Translations under genes and position numbers: made by a program
Source of the DNA: Paludibacter sp. UBA5753
GTDB lineage: Bacteria; Bacteroidota; Bacteroidia; Bacteroidales; Paludibacteraceae
DNA length: 7,546 nucleotides
Direction of reading: 5' to 3'
NCBI GenBank assembly: GCA_002427615.1
Contig: DIFH01000020.1
Span: 4,266-11,811, forward strand
Shown: piece by piece, positions 1-4,163 of the stretch
Layout: every line of letters starts with the position of its first letter
Numbering within the stretch: the first letter of the stretch is position 1
Notes under the pieces: generated by a model
Databases searched by the model: none
What the model was told of the DNA's origin: nothing
What the model saw: the letters and a program-made list of their open reading frames with translations, nothing else

Positions 1-116
1 ATATTCACAACAATCCGGTTGAAGAGGGTTTGGTTTTTAGAACCGAGCATTATGTATACAGTAGTGCAATTGATTATGCCGGAGAAAAAGGTTTATTGGA
101 CATTGTGTTGATTTAA
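1..116 (+). CDS. REP-associated tyrosine transposase (Y1/IS200-like), C-terminal end only
   Basis: The open frame starting at base 3 gives 37 codons to a TAA at 114-116. It begins with IHNNPVEEGLV and ends in GEKGLLDIVLI. The Y-I-H-x-N-P-V-x-x-G-L-V signature followed by a 'YxYSSAxDY' stretch is typical of the end of REP-associated tyrosine transposases, relatives of IS200/IS605 TnpA. These are HUH single-strand DNA transposases that act on palindromic DNA. From family knowledge, the catalytic Tyr is probably the residue just before the Ile; only the last two bases of its codon (AT) lie in the window. The HUH motif and the rest of the protein lie upstream, so it cannot be judged intact or broken. 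The hairpin just downstream and the palindromes up to 1492 fit such an enzyme, though a link to this copy is inference. Confidence 0.75.
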   Translation, partial: IHNNPVEEGLVFRTEHYVYSSAIDYAGEKGLLDIVLI

Positions 117-120
117 GGTT

Positions 121-150
121 GTTGCCACACGAAAGGATTCGTGCGGCAGC
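121..150. repeat. Imperfect hairpin behind the transposase (REP-like)
   Basis: TGCCACACGAA (123-133) pairs with TTCGTGCGGCA (138-148) around an AGGA loop with one A-C mismatch. The stem extends by T122-G149 and G121-C150 to about 13 pairs. It starts five bases after the transposase stop codon. No T tract follows (GCGTGGGGG comes next), so an intrinsic terminator is unlikely. A palindrome recognised by the transposase is the better reading; this is inferred from position and shape. Confidence 0.55.
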
Positions 151-190
151 GTGGGGGAATTATTTTTAGAAAAAATTTCAAGAAAACATA

Positions 191-220
191 TTGTCAATCT
201 ATTAATTATTTTTACATTTG
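191..220 (+). promoter_or_regulatory. Bacteroidota-type promoter of the 248-residue protein gene
   Basis: TTG (191-193) and TACATTTG (213-220) are separated by 19 bases. They match the -33 TTG/TTTG and -7 TAnnTTTG elements of the Bacteroidota housekeeping sigma factor. Transcription would start near 227, giving a leader of roughly 36 bases before the ATG at 264. Confidence 0.6.
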
Positions 221-263
221 TTGCAAAATTAAAATAAGTTATAAAACTAAAATTTAAACCATT

Positions 264-1010
264 ATGGCAAGCACTTCAGAAACAGGTCACGCCAAAAACG
301 TGACAAATCTTGAAAGTTTAATCACTTCAATCATAGCTTTTGGTTCAAGCTACAATCCTTCAAAAAACAGTATCAAACTAAACGCTTTACAAGCCCTACT
401 AACGGCTTCAAAACAATCCTTAAATGCTGTAAATATTGCTCAATCTGCATACTCCAACGCAGTAGCAGCAAGAGAATCCGCATTTAAACCATTCAGCAAA
501 CTTATTACTCGCGTAAACAATGCACTCAAAGCTTCCGACACCACAGTTCAAGTTGACGAAAGCGCACAAACAATTGTTCGTAAACTTCAAGGCAAAAGAG
601 CAAGCGCTAAACTTACTGACGAAGAAAAGAAAGCACTCGAAGCCGATGGAAAAGAAGTAAACCAAATCTCAACAGCTCAAATGAGCTACGACAGTCGTAT
701 TGAAAACTTCGACAAACTGATTATGCTTCTTACTTCCGTTCCCCTTTACAACCCAAATGAAGAAGATTTAAAGGTGGAATCATTAACTGCTCTTTACACC
801 GAACTTAAAGCAAAAAATACTGACGTGCTAACAGCCGCCATACAACTAAGCAACGCCCGTATTTCTAGAAATGAGATTCTATATAAACCCTTAACAGGAT
901 TAGTAGATATAGCCTCCGACGCCAAATTGTATATTAAATCCGTATTCGGTGCAACAAGCCCCTACTTTAAACAAATATCCAAGTTAGAGTTTAAAACAAT
1001 CAATTCCTAA
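264..1010 (+). CDS. Conserved-looking helical protein of unknown function, internally duplicated, followed by a 21-bp repeat array
   Basis: This is a 248-residue soluble protein with no signal peptide or membrane segment. The ATG at 264 has only an A/T-rich upstream stretch, normal for this phylum. I recognise no characterised domain. I have an uncertain memory of similar proteins, opening MASTSETGHAKN, as hypothetical proteins in other Bacteroidota. The chain appears to be two diverged copies of one helical module, about residues 15-90 and 148-228. Shared landmarks are YNP (30-32 and 162-164), a following I/L-K and L-x-A-L, R70-E71 matching R202-N203, and KP (75-76 and 208-209) before another helix. 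A charged Lys/Glu-rich linker (about 105-135) joins them. The C-terminus (FGATSPYFKQISKLEF) looks ordered. The stop codon abuts the 21-bp array, so transcript and array are probably linked. Nucleic-acid binding is a guess from context; no catalytic motif is visible. Confidence 0.85.
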   Translation: MASTSETGHAKNVTNLESLITSIIAFGSSYNPSKNSIKLNALQALLTASKQSLNAVNIAQSAYSNAVAARESAFKPFSKLITRVNNALKASDTTVQVDESAQTIVRKLQGKRASAKLTDEEKKALEADGKEVNQISTAQMSYDSRIENFDKLIMLLTSVPLYNPNEEDLKVESLTALYTELKAKNTDVLTAAIQLSNARISRNEILYKPLTGLVDIASDAKLYIKSVFGATSPYFKQISKLEFKTINS

Positions 1011-1023
1011 ATAGAAGTAGACT

Positions 1024-1275
1024 ACTGTAATTTGCAAATAGCCTACTGCACTTTTATATATTCGAACTGCGGTTGTTAAACAGACAACTGCAGTTAACGA
1101 ATAATCAACTGAAAGTTGTAAATAGTGTATTGCAATTAATATATAACGAACTGCGATTAACAAACTACGAACAGCAGTTAACATATAACGAACTGCGAAA
1201 TAGAAATAGATAACTGCCAAAAGGAAATAACGTACTGCAAACTATTTCTTGACAACTGCGACATAGCATAAAACT
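1024..1275. repeat. Array of 12 diverged repeats with exact 21-bp period and ACTGC core
   Basis: The core ACTGC or a one-base variant occurs at 1024, 1045, 1066, 1087, 1108, 1129, 1150, 1171, 1192, 1213, 1234 and 1255: twelve units, each exactly 21 bp apart with no insertion or deletion. Core positions 1 (A) and 4 (G) are invariant, positions 2 and 3 are kept in 11 of 12, and position 5 in 10 of 12. The other 16 bp are A/T-rich and strongly diverged, with a loose trend to end in AACGA. In units 3-8 the core tends to sit in a small dyad of the form AACTGCRGTT, perfect at 1086-1095; units 9-12 lose its right half. A degraded half-unit fills 1011-1023, so the array starts at the stop codon of the preceding gene. 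A thirteenth ACTGT at 1273 is out of phase by 3 bp. The period equals two helical turns and also seven codons. Confidence 0.9.
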
Positions 1276-1281
1276 GTGGTC

Positions 1282-1310
1282 AGGTAGGATTTGTAATCTT
1301 ACCTTTCTTT
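1282..1310. terminator. Hairpin with T tract closing the 21-bp array
   Basis: AGGTAGGATT (1282-1291) pairs with AATCTTACCT (1295-1304) around a TGT loop, ten pairs including one G-T, and is followed by TTTCTTT (1304-1310). It could end the transcript of the preceding gene and array. Its centre (GGATT, three bases, AATC) resembles the palindrome at 1472-1492, so it may instead, or also, be a REP-family palindrome. Confidence 0.5.
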
Positions 1311-1322
1311 AATATAAGGACA

Positions 1323-1337
1323 TGCCTGCAGCAGGCA
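1323..1337. repeat. Short perfect palindrome TGCCTGC-A-GCAGGCA
   Basis: Seven complementary bases sit on each side of a single A. The TGCCTG/CAGGCA arms recur in the larger palindrome at 1418-1457, suggesting both belong to one dispersed repeat family. Confidence 0.55.
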
Positions 1338-1417
1338 AGTTTATAATCCGCTTTCCTTTCAAAACAAACATTTATCTTTGTGTTGGGATATGAGAATTTA
1401 AGTGTTTCGGATTAAAA

Positions 1418-1457
1418 ACCTGCCTGCGGTTTATCCGCCTATGGAGGACAGGCAGGT
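1418..1457. repeat. REP-like palindrome with branched interior
   Basis: ACCTGCCTG (1418-1426) is the exact inverse complement of CAGGCAGGT (1449-1457). Two small hairpins lie inside: CGG/CCG (1427-1429 with 1435-1437) and CCT/AGG (1438-1440 with 1445-1447). Folded single strand would give a three-way junction. This is typical of dispersed palindromes mobilised by REP-associated transposases; the link to the transposase at the window start is inferred. Confidence 0.6.
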
Positions 1458-1471
1458 ACTTATAACATTAC

Positions 1472-1492
1472 GACGGGATTGCAAATCCCGTC
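1472..1492. repeat. Perfect palindrome GACGGGATT-GCA-AATCCCGTC
   Basis: A nine-base-pair perfect stem with a three-base loop and no T tract behind it. Together with the elements at 1282, 1323 and 1418 it makes a cluster of four palindromes within about 210 bp of noncoding DNA. A REP-like repeat is the most likely identity. Confidence 0.6.
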
Positions 1493-1705
1493 AGACGTCC
1501 GCGGAGCTTTGTACATTTAATAAGAATATCCGGTAGGACGAGAGGCTCTATGGGGGATGACGGAACCAACGGTTACCACCAAAGGGAATAATTCCGATTC
1601 CGTCGAAATTGCTCAATCATTCTGTTTAAACTATATCTTTTTACGTTTTTTTCAGAGTTATTTCTTTCAATTTGAATAAAAATATCAACAAAATCTTCCA
1701 AACTA
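1493..1705. other. Intergenic stretch without a supported gene
   Basis: No convincing coding frame is visible on either strand. Minor symmetry only: GACGGAA (1559-1565) is complementary to TTCCGTC (1598-1604), and GGAATAATTCC near 1586-1596 is a small palindrome. From about 1605 the sequence becomes very A/T-rich, leading into the ilv promoter. Confidence 0.5.
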
Positions 1706-1736
1706 TTTGTTAGTTTCAAAATTTGATTTATCTTTG
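1706..1736 (+). promoter_or_regulatory. Promoter of the ilv operon leader
   Basis: TTTG (1706-1709) and TATCTTTG (1729-1736), separated by 19 bases, match both elements of the Bacteroidota housekeeping promoter exactly. The start of transcription would be close to 1743, about 16 bases before the leader peptide ATG and some 300 bases before ilvD. No other good promoter was seen before ilvD. Confidence 0.8.
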
Positions 1737-1758
1737 CAGCCGAAATAATGATACAAAA

Positions 1759-1827
1759 ATGATTACTCAAAGTGTTTATACTATGCTCGTGAACGTCGTG
1801 CTTCTTTTGGTCAAAAATCAGAGGTGA
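1759..1827 (+). CDS. Leader peptide of the ilv attenuator (22 residues)
   Basis: The frame from ATG 1759 to TGA 1825-1827 encodes 22 residues, of which five are Val, four Leu and one Ile. Residues 9-18 read MLVNVVLLLV, so eight of ten consecutive codons call for a branched-chain amino acid. Peptides like this control biosynthetic operons by ribosome stalling when the cognate charged tRNAs are scarce. Position supports it: just after the promoter, with its stop codon inside the predicted antiterminator and a strong terminator 40 bases further on. A four-codon frame (ATG 1748 to TGA 1760-1762) overlaps its start as AATGA and may couple or reduce its translation. The Shine-Dalgarno is poor, as is usual in this phylum. 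Confidence 0.8.
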   Translation: MITQSVYTMLVNVVLLLVKNQR

Positions 1828-1882
1828 GGGGTTACGTTATATCAACTGTATGTATTATAAAAGCATTAAAACCTTTCTCACC
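1823..1882 (+). promoter_or_regulatory. Predicted antiterminator of the ilv leader
   Basis: GGTGAG (1823-1828), which contains the leader stop codon, is exactly complementary to CTCACC (1877-1882). The next GGG (1829-1831) can wobble-pair with TTT (1874-1876), giving a nine-pair helix. It uses half of the terminator's 5' arm (1868-1879), so the two structures exclude each other. A ribosome at the leader stop would cover 1823-1831 and allow the terminator. A ribosome stalled on the Val codons near 1795-1800 would leave it free. In addition CGTTAT (1835-1840) is complementary to ATAACG in the terminator loop (1883-1888), a possible kissing contact. Confidence 0.6.
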
Positions 1883-1907
1883 ATAACGGAGAAAGGTTTT
1901 TTCTTTT
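1868..1907 (+). terminator. Intrinsic terminator (attenuator) upstream of ilvD
   Basis: AAAACCTTTCTC (1868-1879) pairs perfectly with GAGAAAGGTTTT (1889-1900) over a nine-base loop. The T-rich run TTTTTTCTTTT starts inside the 3' arm and ends at 1907. It lies between the ilv promoter and ilvD, so it must be read through for expression, as expected for an attenuator. Confidence 0.85.
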
Positions 1908-1944
1908 GCCCCTGAAGCGCTCCAAAAGAGACTTTTGGGAGGGC
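1908..1944 (+). other. Second hairpin in the ilvD leader
   Basis: CTCCAAAAG (1920-1928) pairs with CTTTTGGGAG (1932-1941) with one bulged G around an AGA loop; GCC (1908-1910) can close it with GGC (1942-1944). A-rich sequence follows instead of T, so it is not a terminator. It may stabilise the mRNA that escapes attenuation or be an intergenic repeat; function unknown. Confidence 0.45.
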
Positions 1945-2032
1945 AAAACAACAATTAATAATAAAAATACTAACTAATATTTCTCCCTCGCTGCATCTCA
2001 ACTTTTAGGCAAGACACAACGAGGGCGAATTG

Positions 2033-2038
2033 AGGAGA
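2033..2038 (+). promoter_or_regulatory. Ribosome binding site of ilvD
   Basis: AGGAGA lies six bases before the ATG at 2045. An in-frame TTG at 2030 would extend the protein by five residues but would put this Shine-Dalgarno inside the coding region, so ATG 2045 is chosen. Confidence 0.7.
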
Positions 2039-2044
2039 TTAAAC

Positions 2045-3871
2045 ATGGAATTAAGAAGCCTAACAAGTACAGGCGGTCGCCGGATGGCAGGTGCACGTTC
2101 GCTTTGGAGAGCGAATGGAATGAAAAACGAACAAATGGGAAAACCATTGATTGCCATTGTAAATTCATTTACTCAATTTGTCCCGGGTCATGTGCATTTA
2201 CACGAAATAGGTCAAAAAGTAAAAGCTGAAATAGAAAAACTCGGCTGCTTTGCCGCTGAATTCAACACCATTGCTATCGACGATGGTATCGCCATGGGAC
2301 ACGATGGCATGTTGTATTCACTCCCCTCGCGCGATTTGATTGCCGATAGTGTTGAATATATGGTTAACGCACATAAAGCTGATGCCATGGTATGTATCAG
2401 CAATTGCGATAAAATAACGCCGGGTATGCTCATGGCTGCCATGCGGTTGAATATCCCTACCGTTTTTGTTTCGGGCGGACCTATGGAAGCCGGAGAACTG
2501 GATGGAAAACAACTCGATCTGATTGATGCCATGGTACAGGCTGCCGACGATAATATTTCAGACGAACAGATTACGAAAGTTGAAAACGCCGCCTGTCCTA
2601 CCTGCGGTTCTTGCTCGGGAATGTTCACCGCCAACTCGATGAATTGCCTGAACGAGGCCATTGGACTGGCGCTTCCCGGAAACGGAACCATAGTGGCAAC
2701 ACACGCCAACCGTTACCAACTTTTCATGGATGCGGCCAAATTGATTGTTGAAAATTCATACAAATATTATCGCGATGGCGATGAAACAGTCCTGCCTCGT
2801 AGCATTGCCACCCGCGATGCTTTTCTCAACGCCATGAGGCTGGACATTGCCATGGGCGGCTCAACCAATACGGTTTTACATATCCTTGCCATTGCCCACG
2901 AAGCTGAAGTTGAACTCACCATGGATGATATGGATCAACTTTCACGTCAAACTCCTTGTCTATGCAAAGTTGCACCTAACTCACAAAAATATCATATTCA
3001 GGATGTAAACCGAGCCGGAGGAATTCTTGGCATTCTTGCCGAGTTGAATCGGGGCGGTTTGCTCAATCCGGCTGTTCACCGAGTCGATGGCTTGACTTTG
3101 GGCGAAGCATTAGCCAAATACGACATTACTTCTGCTCAACTTTCCGAACAAGTTGAAAATCTTTACAAAAGTGCGCCGGGTCATCGTTTTAATTTGGTTA
3201 TGGGATCGCAAAACTCTCAATACAAAGAACTTGATACCGATAGATCGAATGGATGTATCCGCGATATGGAACACGCTTACACGATTGATGGCGGTCTGGG
3301 AATCCTGAAAGGAAACATTGCACAAGATGGATGCGTTATAAAAACTGCCGGAGTTGACGAAAGTATATGGAAATTCTCGGGTCCGGCTAAAGTATTTACT
3401 TCTCAGGATGCTGCCTGCACAGGTATTTTAAACGGAACTGTTGTTGCAGGAGATGTTGTGGTAATCACATACGAAGGTCCGAAAGGCGGCCCTGGAATGC
3501 AGGAAATGCTATACCCGACTTCTTATATAAAATCACGTCATCTCGGAAAAGAATGCGCGCTCATCACCGATGGCCGATTTTCGGGCGGAACTTCAGGTTT
3601 GTCTATCGGACATATCTCGCCGGAAGCAGCATCGGGAGGAAATATCGGTCTGATTCAGGATGGCGATATCATCGAAATTGATATACCGAATCGCTCTATC
3701 AACGTCAAACTGAGCGATGAAGAACTGAATGCACGCCGAAAAACCGAACTGGCAAGAGGCAAAGAAGCGTTTAAACCGAAAGATAGAAACCGTTTCGTAC
3801 CGAAATCGTTAAAAGCTTACGCATCCATGGTTAGTTCAGCCGATAAGGGTGCCGTTAGAATGATAGATTGA
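2045..3871 (+). CDS. ilvD: Dihydroxy-acid dehydratase
   Basis: The enzyme dehydrates 2,3-dihydroxy-isovalerate and 2,3-dihydroxy-3-methylvalerate to the 2-keto acids that become valine/leucine and isoleucine; it is cytosolic. The 608 residues run parallel to E. coli IlvD (616) over the whole length. Visible signatures are VNSFTQFVPGH (39-49), IDDGIAMGH with the metal-binding Asp pair (79-80), CISNCDKITPG with Cys121 and Lys123, and CPTCGSC (184-190). These supply the iron-sulfur cysteines and the Mg site. MGGSTNT, YEGPKGGPGMQEMLYP, TDGRFSGGTSGLSIGH and the C-terminal SADKGAV are also present. The Cys near position 49 found in [2Fe-2S] relatives is absent, as in the E. coli-type, oxygen-sensitive [4Fe-4S] enzyme. 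It is the first structural gene after the attenuator. The product is complete with no missing key residue. Confidence 0.97.
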   Translation: MELRSLTSTGGRRMAGARSLWRANGMKNEQMGKPLIAIVNSFTQFVPGHVHLHEIGQKVKAEIEKLGCFAAEFNTIAIDDGIAMGHDGMLYSLPSRDLIADSVEYMVNAHKADAMVCISNCDKITPGMLMAAMRLNIPTVFVSGGPMEAGELDGKQLDLIDAMVQAADDNISDEQITKVENAACPTCGSCSGMFTANSMNCLNEAIGLALPGNGTIVATHANRYQLFMDAAKLIVENSYKYYRDGDETVLPRSIATRDAFLNAMRLDIAMGGSTNTVLHILAIAHEAEVELTMDDMDQLSRQTPCLCKVAPNSQKYHIQDVNRAGGILGILAELNRGGLLNPAVHRVDGLTLGEALAKYDITSAQLSEQVENLYKSAPGHRFNLVMGSQNSQYKELDTDRSNGCIRDMEHAYTIDGGLGILKGNIAQDGCVIKTAGVDESIWKFSGPAKVFTSQDAACTGILNGTVVAGDVVVITYEGPKGGPGMQEMLYPTSYIKSRHLGKECALITDGRFSGGTSGLSIGHISPEAASGGNIGLIQDGDIIEIDIPNRSINVKLSDEELNARRKTELARGKEAFKPKDRNRFVPKSLKAYASMVSSADKGAVRMID

Positions 3872-3879
3872 AGACAAAC

Positions 3880-3906
3880 CCCCTAAATCTTTCAAGGGGA
3901 ATTTTT
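3880..3906 (+). other. Small hairpin with T run behind ilvD
   Basis: CCCCT (3880-3884) pairs with AGGGG (3895-3899) over a ten-base loop, and TTTTT follows at 3902-3906. The stem is only five pairs, so at most a weak terminator that would reduce transcription into ilvB. It may equally be a common G/C-rich intergenic repeat. Confidence 0.35.
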
Positions 3907-3969
3907 AAAAACACTAAAATGAAAGTATAACAATTTAAAATAAAAACTTCCTTAAAGTCCACTTTGCTG

Positions 3970-4062
3970 TGTCTCGACTTCACCATGTCTCGACTTTACC
4001 GTGTCTCGACTTTACCGTGTCTCGACTTCACCTGTCTCGACTTTACCTGTCTCGACTTCAGG
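3970..4062. repeat. Six tandem 15/16-bp repeats (TGTCTCGACTTYACC)
   Basis: Units start at 3970, 3986, 4002, 4018, 4033 and 4048. The first three are 16 bp (extra A or G at the end) and the last three 15 bp. Variation is limited to T/C at one position, the extra base, and a final AGG instead of ACC. Near-identity points to recent expansion. The array lies between ilvD and ilvB and runs straight into the 7-bp array. The frame here happens to be open into ilvB, but it is not part of that protein. Confidence 0.9.
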
Positions 4063-4138
4063 CGAGAGGCGAGAGGCGAGAGGCGAGAGACGAGAGACGA
4101 CAAGCGAAAAGCGACAAGCGAAAAGCGACAAGCGACAG
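4062..4138. repeat. Eleven tandem 7-bp repeats (GCGAGAG to GCGACAA)
   Basis: Eleven consecutive heptamers occur: four GCGAGAG, then ACGAGAG, ACGACAA, and an alternation of GCGAAAA and GCGACAA ending in GCGACAG. The array ends 25 bases before the ilvB ATG, so it lies in the ilvB 5' leader. The first units are the inverse complement of the heptamers after the thioesterase at 7524-7546. TCTCG in the preceding 15/16-bp repeats is complementary to CGAGA here, so the two arrays can fold on each other. Confidence 0.9.
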
Positions 4139-4163
4139 AGGATTTAAGGGGATGGAATTACAC

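Noticed and set aside
1024..1275. CRISPR array
   Set aside because: Units are 21 bp with only about five conserved bases, there are no repeats of about 30 bp separated by unique spacers, and no cas gene is in the window.
1373..1380. TATCTTTG promoter element
   Set aside because: It matches the -7 element, but no TTG/TTTG lies at the right distance upstream and no gene or clear RNA follows; only palindromes do.
1573..1770. 65-residue open frame on the minus strand
   Set aside because: It overlaps the ilv promoter and the leader peptide start, has no recognisable family features and no sign of its own promoter; A/T-rich noncoding DNA explains it.
1982..2038. Sequestration of the ilvD ribosome binding site by TCTCC (1982-1986) pairing with GGAGA (2034-2038)
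   Set aside because: Only five pairs over a long loop, in competition with CCCTCG/CGAGGG (1985-1990 with 2020-2025); too weak to claim a switch.
2212..2709. 165-residue minus-strand frame inside ilvD
   Set aside because: It is antisense to a clearly coding, fully conserved ilvD segment; a shadow frame.
3969..4163. N-terminal extension of the acetohydroxyacid synthase frame through the tandem repeats
   Set aside because: The added residues are low-complexity translation of the repeat arrays, and the family's usual N-terminus begins at MKITGA (ATG 4164).
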